From Shimia_B sp038528385 (lineage in GTDB: Bacteria; Pseudomonadota; Alphaproteobacteria; Rhodobacterales; Rhodobacteraceae): a DNA stretch of 64,000 nucleotides. The position numbers were made by a program, and so were the translations under genes. Shown piece by piece: positions 25,651-34,200 of the stretch (position 1 is its first letter; the number at the start of each line of letters is the position of its first letter). The stretch is taken from assembly GCA_038528385.1 (NCBI GenBank), contig JBCBET010000001.1, positions 372,001-436,000 of the forward strand. Reading direction: 5' to 3'. The notes under the pieces are model-generated. The model was not told the DNA's origin. It saw only the letters and a program-made list of their open reading frames with translations, and searched no databases.

Positions 25651-26250
25651 ATGATGGACGGCGTTCGACGGGAAAGCGTTCTGATCCTCGCGTGCGGAGC
25701 GCTCGCACGCGAAATCCTCGCGCTCATCGAACTGAACGGCTGGCGGCACATGGAGCTGCATTGCCTGCCGGCCAACCTTCACCTCTATCCCGACCAGATC
25801 ACCGAGGCGGTGACAGAGGCCGTGGAACAGCGGCGGAATGCTTATGACCGCATCTTCGTGGCCTATGCCGATTGTGGGACGGGCGGGCAGCTCGAGGCCC
25901 GGTGTCGCGCGCTCGGCGTGGAGATGATCGCCGGGCCCCATTGCTACAGCTTCTTCGAAGGCAACGCCGCCTTCGCGGCCCGCGCGGAAGAGGAGATGAC
26001 CACCTTCTTCCTCACCGATTTCCTGGTGCGCCAGTTCGATGCCTTCGTGTGGCGGCCCATGGGGCTCGACCGGCACCCGGAGCTCCTTCCGGTGTATTTC
26101 GGGCATTACGAAAAGCTCGTCTATCAGGCGCAGACCAAGGACCCGGATCTCACCGAGAAGGCGCGAGACGCGGCGCGGCGGCTGGGCCTGCGCTTTGAGC
26201 GCCGCTTCACCGGATACGGCGATCTGGCCGCGGCGCTCAGCGGCGCCTGA
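25651..26250 (+). CDS. DUF1638 family protein
   Basis: A 199-residue protein of the DUF1638 family: start ESVLILACGALAREILAL, a conserved ELHCLPANLHLYPDQI segment, FVAYADCGTGGQLE and GPHCYSFFEGN, with several Cys and His that could bind metal. These proteins are often next to corrinoid methyltransferase genes; from memory, a roseobacter homologue affects B12-dependent methionine synthesis. ATG 25651 (or 25654) is chosen because the longer frame from 25054 lies inside the membrane-protein gene. Confidence 0.8.
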   Translation: MMDGVRRESVLILACGALAREILALIELNGWRHMELHCLPANLHLYPDQITEAVTEAVEQRRNAYDRIFVAYADCGTGGQLEARCRALGVEMIAGPHCYSFFEGNAAFAARAEEEMTTFFLTDFLVRQFDAFVWRPMGLDRHPELLPVYFGHYEKLVYQAQTKDPDLTEKARDAARRLGLRFERRFTGYGDLAAALSGA

Positions 26251-26291
26251 GCGCGCCTTGCCCCCTCCTGCGGCCCGCGATAGCACGGGGC

Positions 26292-27071
26292 ATGCGCATT
26301 CTCCTGACCAATGACGACGGCATAAATGCCCCCGGTCTCCGGGTGTTGGAAGCCATCGCCGCCGAACTCACCGACCCCGAAAAGATCTGGGTCGTGGCAC
26401 CCGCCTTCGAGCAGTCCGGCGTGGCGCATTGCATCAGCTACACGCGCCCCCTGATGATGGCGGAGTATGAGCCGCGCCGGTTCGCGGTGGAGGGCTCCCC
26501 GGCCGATTGCGTGATCGCGGGCATCCACGAGGCCGTCGATGCGCGGCCCGATCTCGTGCTGTCGGGCGTGAATAGGGGCAACAACTCCGCCGAGAACGCC
26601 ATGTATTCTGGCACCTTAGGCGCCGCGCTCGAGGGCGCGCTCCAGGGCATCCCCGCCGTGGGTCTCTCGCAGTATTACGGGCCCGCCAATGTCGGGACGG
26701 ACGATCCCTTCGAGGCCGCGGCGACGCATGGGGCCGACGTGATCCGCCGCCTCCTCGCCACGGGGTTCGACGGCGGCGCGGAATACGGGCTCTTTTACAA
26801 CGTGAACTTTCCCCCCGTGCCGGCCGCCGAAGTGGCCGGTACGCGCGTCGTGCGCCAGGGCGCACGCGAGGGCGTGCATTTCTCCGCCGAGGCGTCGACG
26901 GCGCCCAACGGGCGACGGTTTCTCTGGATCAAGGGCGGCAATCAACACGTGGCGGTGGCACCCGAAACCGATGCGGGTGCGAACCTCGACGGCTACATTT
27001 CGGTGACGCCCATGCGCGCGGACCTCACCGCCCATGATGCCCTCGCGCGGGTGGCGGAGGCCTTTGACTGA
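26292..27071 (+). CDS. surE: 5'/3'-nucleotidase SurE
   Basis: A 259-residue metal-dependent nucleotidase. The N-terminus LLTNDDGINAPGLRVLE carries the metal-binding Asp pair, followed by SGVNRGNNSAENAMYSGTLGAALEGA, the family signature. It begins the surE-pcm-nlpD order known from many proteobacteria; its stop is 1 base before the pcm ATG. Confidence 0.95.
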   Translation: MRILLTNDDGINAPGLRVLEAIAAELTDPEKIWVVAPAFEQSGVAHCISYTRPLMMAEYEPRRFAVEGSPADCVIAGIHEAVDARPDLVLSGVNRGNNSAENAMYSGTLGAALEGALQGIPAVGLSQYYGPANVGTDDPFEAAATHGADVIRRLLATGFDGGAEYGLFYNVNFPPVPAAEVAGTRVVRQGAREGVHFSAEASTAPNGRRFLWIKGGNQHVAVAPETDAGANLDGYISVTPMRADLTAHDALARVAEAFD

Positions 27072-27072
27072 G

Positions 27073-27717
27073 ATGGACGCCCTGGCCGAGCGCAAGATGC
27101 AGTTCCTGTTCCAGCTCCGCTCCAAGGGCGTGACGGACAAGGCCGTGCTCGAGGCCATGGAGAAGATCGACCGGGGCGCCTTCGTCACGGGGCTTTTCGC
27201 TGAACGCGCCTACGAGGACACGCCGCTGCCCATCGCCTGCGGTCAGACGATCTCGCAGCCCTCGGTGGTGGGGCTCATGACACAGGCACTCAGGGTCGAG
27301 CCGCGCTCGAAGGTCCTCGAAGTGGGCACCGGCTCCGGCTACCAGGCCGCCATCCTTGCCGTGCTGGCGCGGCGCGTCTACACCGCCGACCGTCACCGCC
27401 CCCTCGTCCATGCGGCGCGCAAGGTCTTCGAGGAGCTTGGCCTGACGAACATCATCGCCTTAACAGCCGATGGCAGTCACGGGGTTCCCGAACAAGCCCC
27501 GTTTGACCGCATTATCGTGACCGCCGCCGCCGAGGATCCGCCGGGGCCGCTCTTGGCGCAACTCAGGATTGGCGGTATCATGGTGGTTCCTGTGGGCCAG
27601 TCCGACACCGTGCAAAGCCTCATCCGCGTCACGCGCACGGAGACGGGTTTTGACTACGATGAACTCCGGCCCGTCCGGTTCGTGCCCCTCCTCGAGGGGC
27701 TCGGCGAGAACGAGTGA
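27073..27717 (+). CDS. pcm: Protein-L-isoaspartate O-methyltransferase
   Basis: A 214-residue SAM-dependent methyltransferase that repairs isoaspartyl residues in aged proteins. SAM motif I is VLEVGTGSGYQAAIL, preceded by GQTISQPSVVGLMTQAL and followed by PFDRIIVTAAAEDPP. ATG 27073 has GGAGG about 14 bases upstream, inside surE. It overlaps the extended frame of the following gene, but the true nlpD start is at 27774. Confidence 0.95.
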   Translation: MDALAERKMQFLFQLRSKGVTDKAVLEAMEKIDRGAFVTGLFAERAYEDTPLPIACGQTISQPSVVGLMTQALRVEPRSKVLEVGTGSGYQAAILAVLARRVYTADRHRPLVHAARKVFEELGLTNIIALTADGSHGVPEQAPFDRIIVTAAAEDPPGPLLAQLRIGGIMVVPVGQSDTVQSLIRVTRTETGFDYDELRPVRFVPLLEGLGENE

Positions 27718-27773
27718 GAGTTGGGCCGTGGATCCCGGAGAAACCGGGGCGCGGGACGAGTGAGGTGGCGAGC

Positions 27774-28880
27774 ATGTGGGCAATCCGAGTGAGATCAATT
27801 CTGGCCTTTACGGCGCTCGTGGCCGTCGCGGCCTGCGATGATTTCGACCTGCGAGACAGCGTGGGCGGCTTTGACACCACGAACGCCGCGCTTGGCGCGA
27901 CCGCACCGCGACCGGAGCCCGACAGCCGCGGCGTGATCTCCTACCCGGGCTACCAGGTGGCCGTCGCCCGGCGCGGGGATACCGTAGCCACGATCGCGGC
28001 CCGCGTGGGCGCGGACGCGGCCTCTCTCGCCCGCTTCAACGGCATCGGCCCTTCGGTGGCGTTGCGCCCCGGCGAGATCATCGCGCTACCCGAACGCATC
28101 CCGGGTGAGAACGTGGACATTGCGGGCCTCGCGGGCGCCGCCATCGACGCCTCCCCCGAGGATGCCGCGCGTCCGCCCGCAGCGGTGGAGACGCAAACGC
28201 TCCCCTCCGGCCCGGAGCCGGTGCGCCACCAGGTGGAACCGGGCGAGACCGCCTTCACCATCGCGCGGCTCTACGGCGTGCCACTCCGCAGCCTCGCGGA
28301 CTGGAACGCGCTCGACGCCGATCTCACCGTCCGAGCCGGGCAATTTCTCCTGATCCCCACTGCCTCCGGGCCCCGCCGGAGCGGGGGCGTCACGGCACCG
28401 GGCGCGGGCACGGCCACGCCCACCCCGCCGAGTTCCACCACCCAGCTTCCCGCCACGGACGAGACCCCCACCGAGCAGGCGGCCGCCGGCCCCGCCGCCG
28501 AGGCCCCCGTTGCCACGCCCGAGGACCGCGCGGAATTTCTGACCCCGGTCACGGGCACCGTCATCCGGGGCTATGCCCGCGGGCGAAACGAAGGCGTCGA
28601 TTTCGGCACCGCTGCCGGCGCGCCCGTGAGCGCTGCCGCCGACGGCGTCGTGGCCGCCATCACGCGGGACACCAACGACGTGGCCATCATCGTGATCCGG
28701 CACGAGGACAACCTCCTGACCGTCTACACCCAGATCGACGATCTCCGCGTGGAAAGAGGCGACCGGGTGCGCAGGGGAGAGCGCATCGCCTCCGTACGCG
28801 CGGGCGACCCGAGCTTTCTGCATTTCGAGGTGCGCGACGGTCTCGAGAGCGTCGATCCGGCGGTGTATCTCGACCTCTAG
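27774..28880 (+). CDS. nlpD: NlpD-like LysM/M23 lipoprotein with degenerate active site
   Basis: A 368-residue lipoprotein: signal peptide with lipobox VAAC (Cys21), two LysM repeats (about 63-108 and 152-196) that bind peptidoglycan, a Pro/Thr/Ala-rich linker, and a C-terminal M23/LytM domain (about 265-368). Of the zinc ligands only the last His (LHFEVR) remains: the first motif reads NEGVDFG and the YAH position reads YTQ. It is therefore probably a non-catalytic amidase activator, as E. coli NlpD. Third gene of surE-pcm-nlpD. Confidence 0.88.
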   Translation: MWAIRVRSILAFTALVAVAACDDFDLRDSVGGFDTTNAALGATAPRPEPDSRGVISYPGYQVAVARRGDTVATIAARVGADAASLARFNGIGPSVALRPGEIIALPERIPGENVDIAGLAGAAIDASPEDAARPPAAVETQTLPSGPEPVRHQVEPGETAFTIARLYGVPLRSLADWNALDADLTVRAGQFLLIPTASGPRRSGGVTAPGAGTATPTPPSSTTQLPATDETPTEQAAAGPAAEAPVATPEDRAEFLTPVTGTVIRGYARGRNEGVDFGTAAGAPVSAAADGVVAAITRDTNDVAIIVIRHEDNLLTVYTQIDDLRVERGDRVRRGERIASVRAGDPSFLHFEVRDGLESVDPAVYLDL

Positions 28881-28889
28881 GGGCTCAGT

Positions 28890-29732
28890 TCAGCGCAACG
28901 CCACGCCCCGCCGTCCGGCCAAGTCGCAGAAAAACTGCCACGCCACGCGGCCCGACCGGCTCCCGCGCGTCGCCTGCCATTCGATGGCCTCGGCGCGCAG
29001 CTCCCCCTCGGCGATCTCGATGCCGTAGGCGGCACAGTATCCGGCGATCATGGCAAGGTACTCGTCCTGCGTGCAGGCATGGAAGCCGAGCCAGAGACCG
29101 AAGCGATCCGATAGCGACACCTTTTCCTCCACCGCCTCCGATGGGTTGATGGCGCTCGAGCGCTCGTTCTCGATCATGTCGCGCGGCATGAGGTGGCGGC
29201 GGTTGGACGTGGCATAGAGGACGACGTTCTCCGGCCTACCCGCGATGCCGCCATCAAGGACCGCTTTCAGGCTCTTGTAATGCGCGTCGTCGTGGGAAAA
29301 CGACAGGTCATCGCAGAAGAGGACGAAGCGGAACGGCGCCCCCCGCAAGAGCCCGAGCAGACGCCCGATGCTTGGCAGGTCCTCGCGCTGGATCTCCACG
29401 AGCTTGAGCGGATGTCCCTCCTGCGCCACCGCGCCGTGCACGGCCTTCACAAGCGAGGATTTTCCCATGCCGCGCGCGCCCCAGAGAAGCGCGTTGTTGG
29501 CGGCAAACCCAGCCGCGAACTGGCGTGTATTGGCGAGAAGCGTGTCACGGGCGCGGTCGATCCCGAGAAGGAGCGCGAGGTCGATGCGGGCCACCGCGTC
29601 CACCGGCTCCACGCCATCGGGATCGGCATGCCAGAGTAAGGCCTGCGCCGCGCTCCAATCCGGCGCCTCCGCCGGCGGTGGAGACATGCGCTCCAGCGCC
29701 TCAGCGATCCGGCCTAGCGCGTCGTCGTTCAC
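28890..29732 (-). CDS. DUF815 family AAA+ ATPase
   Basis: A 280-residue single-domain P-loop ATPase of DUF815. Walker A is GARGMGKSSLVKA, Walker B is FVLFCDDLSF, sensor I is VLYATSNRRHL, followed by MIENE and DRFGLWLGFH as usual in this family. Function unknown. It overlaps tatC by 4 bases (ATGA) and is therefore the last gene of the tatABC transcript. Confidence 0.88.
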   Translation of the reverse strand: MNDDALGRIAEALERMSPPPAEAPDWSAAQALLWHADPDGVEPVDAVARIDLALLLGIDRARDTLLANTRQFAAGFAANNALLWGARGMGKSSLVKAVHGAVAQEGHPLKLVEIQREDLPSIGRLLGLLRGAPFRFVLFCDDLSFSHDDAHYKSLKAVLDGGIAGRPENVVLYATSNRRHLMPRDMIENERSSAINPSEAVEEKVSLSDRFGLWLGFHACTQDEYLAMIAGYCAAYGIEIAEGELRAEAIEWQATRGSRSGRVAWQFFCDLAGRRGVALR

Positions 29733-30622
29733 TTCTGCTCGTCTTCCTCGGCAAAGGCACCTTCGCCGTGGATGTCCACATCCCAGAGGCCCTGCGCCTT
29801 GAGCTCCGCCTCGCGCTTGCGCTCGATGCGCCGCACCAGCTGGATCGACACCTCGTAGAGCCCGTAGACGGCCACGAAGAGGATCACCTGGGTGATGATG
29901 TCAGGCGGCGTCACGATGCCCGCCAGCACGAGGATGGCCACGACGGCATACTTGCGCACCGCCGCGAGGCCCCGGGCGCTCACGAGGCCCGCCTTGCCCA
30001 GGAGGGTCAGGAGCACCGGCAGCTGGAAGCAGAGCCCGAAGGCCATGACAAATGTGATCGTGAGCGAGAGATACTCGGCCACTGAGCCCTGGAAGCTGAT
30101 GCCTGCGGTGCCCCCTTCGACCTCTGTGCCCACGGCCTCGCCGGTGTCCGGGGCGATCTGCTGGAAGTTGAGGAAGAAATCGAACGCCAGCGGAATCACG
30201 ATGTAGAAGGCGAAGGCCGCGCCGAGAAAGAACATGAAGGGCGAGGCCACGAGGAACGGCAGAAACGCGGATTTCTCGGAGCGGTAAAGGCCCGGCGCGA
30301 CGAAGCGCCAAAGCTGGTAGGAAATCATCGGGAACGCGAGCGCGAAGCCACCTAGGATCGAGATGCGGATGGCCACGAAAAAGCCCTCCTGCAACCGGAT
30401 CAGGATGAGCCCGCATTCCTGCCCGCGCTCGGCGAGCGCCTGGCAGACCGGCGTCGTCAGGTAATTGAAAATCGGGTTCCACACGGCAAAGCAGATGAAG
30501 ATGCCGATCACGAAGGCGATGGCCGCGCGAATGAGCCGTGTCCGCAGCTCGGCGAGGTGCTCGATCAGCGGTGCGGCGCTGTCTTCGATTTGATCGTTCT
30601 GATCATTGTCGGTGGAGCTCAT
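29729..30622 (-). CDS. tatC: Twin-arginine translocase subunit TatC
   Basis: A 297-residue six-helix membrane protein that recognises twin-arginine signal peptides with TatB. It has the family N-terminus PLIEHLAELRTRLIRA and an IVIPLAFDFFLNF segment. A Gly/Glu-containing periplasmic insert (about 155-175) and an acidic C-terminal tail are typical of Rhodobacteraceae. It overlaps tatB by 4 bases. Confidence 0.95.
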   Translation of the reverse strand: MSSTDNDQNDQIEDSAAPLIEHLAELRTRLIRAAIAFVIGIFICFAVWNPIFNYLTTPVCQALAERGQECGLILIRLQEGFFVAIRISILGGFALAFPMISYQLWRFVAPGLYRSEKSAFLPFLVASPFMFFLGAAFAFYIVIPLAFDFFLNFQQIAPDTGEAVGTEVEGGTAGISFQGSVAEYLSLTITFVMAFGLCFQLPVLLTLLGKAGLVSARGLAAVRKYAVVAILVLAGIVTPPDIITQVILFVAVYGLYEVSIQLVRRIERKREAELKAQGLWDVDIHGEGAFAEEDEQK

Positions 30623-31119
30623 GTGGCTTTTTGCTCGTCTTTCGGCGCGGGCACCTCGGCGATGTCCGCGACGGTCTCGATCTCGGGCTCGGCCTCGGGC
30701 TCGTCAGATGCTTCGGCCTCTGCCTCGGCGGCCGCCGCGGCGGCCTTCTCGACCTCGCGCTTCTTTGTCGCCTCGTGGATCTTGCGGGCCGCTTCGGCGC
30801 GCTCCTGCTTCAGCTTGGCGGTCTCGGGTCCCATGGCCTTCTGCGGCTGCCCGGGCTCCCACTTGTCGAACTGGTCAGCGGCGTCCTTCAGGGCGTCCAT
30901 CCCGAAATTTCGCGGGTTGGACATGCCCTTGAGATCCTTGGCGATGTCCTTGGCGCCGGACGCATCCGCGGCCTCGTTCATAGCGTTCGAGAATTCCCGG
31001 CCCATGCGGCGCACCTTGGCCGTCATCTTGCCCAGCGCCTGAAACATCACCGGCAGATCTTTGGGGCCCACCACGATCAGCGCGACAACGCCGATGAGGA
31101 TCAGCTCACTCCAGCCCAT
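30619..31119 (-). CDS. tatB: Sec-independent translocase protein TatB
   Basis: A 166-residue protein with one N-terminal membrane helix (MGWSELILIGVVALIVVGPKDLP), the Gly-Pro hinge, an amphipathic helix and a long charged Ala/Glu/Lys-rich tail. TatB and TatC form the signal-peptide receptor. It begins 20 bases after tatA. Confidence 0.94.
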   Translation of the reverse strand: MGWSELILIGVVALIVVGPKDLPVMFQALGKMTAKVRRMGREFSNAMNEAADASGAKDIAKDLKGMSNPRNFGMDALKDAADQFDKWEPGQPQKAMGPETAKLKQERAEAARKIHEATKKREVEKAAAAAAEAEAEASDEPEAEPEIETVADIAEVPAPKDEQKAT

Positions 31120-31139
31120 GGGCGGCTCTCCTCGAGGGT

Positions 31140-31373
31140 CTAGACCTTGTCCTTGTCTTTTTCATCCTCGGGCGTGACGTCACGCGCCGCCTCGGCATCG
31201 GCCTTCTCGAGCTCTTCGGTGCCGTCTTTCACGCCTTTCTTGAAGGACGTGATGCCCTTGCCCACCTCGCCCATGAGCGAGCTGATCTTGCCGCGCCCGA
31301 ACAGCACGAGCACGACCACGGCGATGAGCAGCCAGCCCACCGGGGGAATATTGGTCACAAACATCGGGGTCAT
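31140..31373 (-). CDS. tatA: Twin-arginine translocase pore protein TatA
   Basis: A 77-residue protein with one helix, the FGRGKISSLMGEVGKGI amphipathic segment and an acidic tail. It oligomerises to pass folded proteins. First gene of tatA-tatB-tatC-DUF815, divergent from the WYL regulator. Confidence 0.95.
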   Translation of the reverse strand: MTPMFVTNIPPVGWLLIAVVVLVLFGRGKISSLMGEVGKGITSFKKGVKDGTEELEKADAEAARDVTPEDEKDKDKV

Positions 31374-31542
31374 CGGTGTCTCCTTTCATGCGCGTGCGCA
31401 TGTCCCGTGTGTCAATCCGAGGAGCTATCTACGGCGCGGCAGGCGAACGGAAAAGACTTGAACAGGCGTTTCGGCGCGCACATTGTCGCTTTTCATGTCA
31501 CTATCCTGTCAGGAGCGGGCCGCCCCGCCCGCGGAGAGACCC

Positions 31543-32232
31543 ATGAAACGCAGTGACCGCCTCGTGTCGCTCATCACCGTTCTGCGCGATGGCCGCCGCC
31601 ACCGGGCGGAGGACCTGGCGGAGCGTCTCGCGGTCTCGCTGCGCACGGTGTATCGCGACATGGACGTCCTCGCGGCCTCCGGCATCCCGGTGGAGGGGAC
31701 GCGTGGCCTGGGCTACCAGATCACCGCCGCGATCACGCTTCCGCCGCTCAACCTTACCGCGGTAGAGCTCGAGGCGCTCCACCTCGGGCTCTCGGCCGTG
31801 GGCGAAGGCGGTGACGAAGAACTCAGGGACGCGGCCCGCGCGCTCTCCGCCAAGGTGGACGCGGCACTGCCGGAGGAACGGCACGGCGCGCCGCGGGGCT
31901 TCGGCTTCGCAGTCTATCCATTCGCGGACGTGGCCCATGGCTTCAAGCACATGCCCCCGCTCCGAGCCGCCATCCGCTCGCGCCAGAAGGTACGCATCGG
32001 CCATGAGGAAGGCGACGGCTTCGGGACCCGCGTGATCCGCCCGCTCCAGCTCGACTACTGGGGGCGGGTCTGGACGGTGACGGCCTGGTGCGAGGCGAGC
32101 GGCGATTTCAGCACCTTCCGCGTGGACCGGATCAGCACGCTCAAGATCCTGCCAGCGATCTTCGTGGAAGAGGAAGGCAAGCGCTACGAGGACTTTCTCG
32201 CGCGGGAGGAGCGCGGGAAGATACGGCAATGA
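31543..32232 (+). CDS. HTH/WYL-domain transcriptional regulator
   Basis: A 229-residue YafY-type regulator: an N-terminal helix-turn-helix (RSDRLVSLITVLRDGRRHRAEDLAERLAVSLRTVYRDMDVL), a central helical part and a C-terminal WYL-type ligand domain (LQLDYWGRVWTVTAWCE). ATG 31543 follows GCGGAGAG. TGTC-containing repeats just upstream (31482-31512) may be its own operator. Target genes are unknown; the divergent neighbour is tatA. Its 3' end overlaps the convergent ABC gene by 49 bases. Confidence 0.88.
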   Translation: MKRSDRLVSLITVLRDGRRHRAEDLAERLAVSLRTVYRDMDVLAASGIPVEGTRGLGYQITAAITLPPLNLTAVELEALHLGLSAVGEGGDEELRDAARALSAKVDAALPEERHGAPRGFGFAVYPFADVAHGFKHMPPLRAAIRSRQKVRIGHEEGDGFGTRVIRPLQLDYWGRVWTVTAWCEASGDFSTFRVDRISTLKILPAIFVEEEGKRYEDFLAREERGKIRQ

Positions 32233-33278
32233 CGGCGTGGCGCGCGGATAAGAAGCGTCTTGCCCACCGGAGGTTGGAAGAGGCCCGGTACCGTGGCGCT
32301 GAGCGTCGTTCCTTCCGAAAGCGCGAAGTCGATCACCGAAAGCTGCCCGAGAAATCGCGCGCGGATCACCTCGGCCCGCACCGGCTGCCCGTCGCTTTGC
32401 GTCCGGTGGGGGAGCTGCCGCGTGCGGTTGAAATCGATCCCCACATGCTGCGGCCGGATCGCGATATCGACGGGGGTCCCGTCCGGGTGGCCCGGCGCGA
32501 GGAACGGCCCGAAGGCCGTGTCCACCAGGGCGTTTTGAACTTCGCCCTCGATCACGTTGATATCACTGAAGAATTGCGCCGCTGCCAGGTCCACGGGCTC
32601 ATTATAGACCGTGTAGGGCGCCCCGCTTTGCACGATGCGTCCCGCGCGCATGAGCGCGATCTGATCGGCCATGCGCATGGCCTCTTGCGGGTCGTGCGTG
32701 ACAAGCAGCACCGCCGTGCCTGCCTCGCGAAGAACCTGCAGCGTCTCGTCCCGCACCGCGTCGCGGAGCCGCTCGTCGAGACCCGAGAACGGCTCGTCCA
32801 TGAGCATCACCCGCGGCTCGGGCGCGAGCGCGCGGGCAAGCGCTACACGCTGCTGTTCGCCGCCGGAGAGCTCGTGGGGATAGGCGCGCGCATAGTGCGC
32901 GAGCCCCACGCGGGCCAGCAACGCGGCCACCCGCGCCCGTCCGGCCCGCCGGTCCTTGAGGCCGTAGGCCACGTTTTCGGCCACGCGCAGATGCGGAAAG
33001 AGCGCGAAGTCCTGGAACATGAGCCCGATGCCGCGCGCCTCGGGCGGCATGTGCGTGATGTCCCTGCCATCCATGAGGACGGCGCCGCTGGCCACTTTTT
33101 CCACGCCCGCCACGGCGCGGAGCGTCGTCGATTTCCCGCAGCCCGAATTACCCAGCAGGCACGTCACCTCTCCGGCCGCCACGGTGAGCGAGACCTCCTT
33201 CACCGCCGTCTTCGGCCCGAACCGACAGGTCAGCTCGCGCAGTTCGAGCCGCGGCGCGGAGTCTGAGGTGTCGGACAT
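32184..33278 (-). CDS. Orphan ABC transporter ATP-binding protein, FbpC-like
   Basis: A 364-residue importer ATPase: Walker A GNSGCGKST, Q loop MFQDFALFPHL, signature LSGGEQQRV, Walker B VMLMDEPFSGLD, and a C-terminal TOBE-like part (about 260-364). It is most like ferric iron or polyamine/sulfate importer subunits. Start ATG 33278 (MSDTSDSAPRLELREL) is 10 bases after the SDR stop; upstream codons belong to that gene. No permease or binding-protein gene is near, so partner and substrate are unknown. Confidence 0.88.
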   Translation of the reverse strand: MSDTSDSAPRLELRELTCRFGPKTAVKEVSLTVAAGEVTCLLGNSGCGKSTTLRAVAGVEKVASGAVLMDGRDITHMPPEARGIGLMFQDFALFPHLRVAENVAYGLKDRRAGRARVAALLARVGLAHYARAYPHELSGGEQQRVALARALAPEPRVMLMDEPFSGLDERLRDAVRDETLQVLREAGTAVLLVTHDPQEAMRMADQIALMRAGRIVQSGAPYTVYNEPVDLAAAQFFSDINVIEGEVQNALVDTAFGPFLAPGHPDGTPVDIAIRPQHVGIDFNRTRQLPHRTQSDGQPVRAEVIRARFLGQLSVIDFALSEGTTLSATVPGLFQPPVGKTLLIRAPRRHCRIFPRSSRARKSS

Positions 33279-33288
33279 GGGCGCGGGC

Positions 33289-34065
33289 TCAGATCGTCGC
33301 GTTCGTGCCGCCACCGTCGAGCAGGATGTTCTGGCCGACGATGAAGCCCGCGTGCTGCGAGCAGAGGAACGCGCAGGCCGCGCCGAACTCCTCGATCGTG
33401 CCGTAGCGGCGGGCGGGGATCGTGGCCTCCCGCTGCTTGCGCGCCTCATCCATGGTGATGCCCTGCGCCTTGACGACCCCGGTGTCGAGCGCGTCGGCCC
33501 GGGCCGTGGCGTGGATGCCGGGCAGGAGACTGTTGATCGTCACGCCCTTCTCGGCCACTTGCCGCGCCGTGCCCGCGACATAGCCCGTGAGCCCGGTGCG
33601 CGCGGCGTTTGAAAGGCCTAGCTGCGGGATGGGCGCCTTCACCGACTGGCTCGTGATATTGACCACGCGTCCCCAGCCCCGCGCCATCATTCCTGGCAGC
33701 GTGGCCTTCATCAACGCGATGGGCGTGAGCATGTTGGCATCGAGCGCGGCGATGAAATCGTCCCTGTCCCAATCGCTCCACAGTCCCGGCGGCGGACCGC
33801 CGGCATTCGTGACGAGGATGTCGAGATCGCCCGCCGCCTCGAGCACGGCGGCCTGTCCATCGGGCGTGGTGACATCGGCGGCGACAACGGTCACCGACAC
33901 ACCGTGGGCGCGCAGCTCTTCCGCCGTGGCCTCCAGCGGGTCCACCGAGCGTGCGTTGATGACGAGATCGACGCCCTCGGCGGCGAGCGCCGCAGCGCAT
34001 CCCTTCCCGAGGCCCTTCGACGACGCGCAGACCAGCGCGCGCTTGCCTCCAATTCCCAATTCCAT
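33289..34065 (-). CDS. SDR-family protein with altered active site
   Basis: A 258-residue short-chain dehydrogenase/reductase fold: cofactor loop ASSKGLGKGCA, VTNAGG and NITSQS with the catalytic-site Ser. The usual Tyr-x-x-x-Lys is not there: the aligned position reads LSNAARTG, that is Ser and Arg. This belongs to a divergent group often labelled 3-oxoacyl-ACP reductase; catalysis by the normal route is doubtful. It is the first gene of a pair with the ABC ATPase. Confidence 0.85.
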   Translation of the reverse strand: MELGIGGKRALVCASSKGLGKGCAAALAAEGVDLVINARSVDPLEATAEELRAHGVSVTVVAADVTTPDGQAAVLEAAGDLDILVTNAGGPPPGLWSDWDRDDFIAALDANMLTPIALMKATLPGMMARGWGRVVNITSQSVKAPIPQLGLSNAARTGLTGYVAGTARQVAEKGVTINSLLPGIHATARADALDTGVVKAQGITMDEARKQREATIPARRYGTIEEFGAACAFLCSQHAGFIVGQNILLDGGGTNATI

Positions 34066-34200
34066 GCATGACCTCCCTGGCTTGCAGCGCAGTTATCAGT
34101 GCGACCATGCCCCTTCAATGCCGGTGCGCCTCCCCAAACCCGCCTCAATCAGGCTTTAATTCCCTTCGGGGATGATCTGTGCGACGACCTGGCCGAACTG

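Noticed and set aside
32088..33266. Plus-strand frame across the ABC ATPase gene
   Set aside because: Antisense to an ATPase with intact Walker A, signature and Walker B; no domain of its own.
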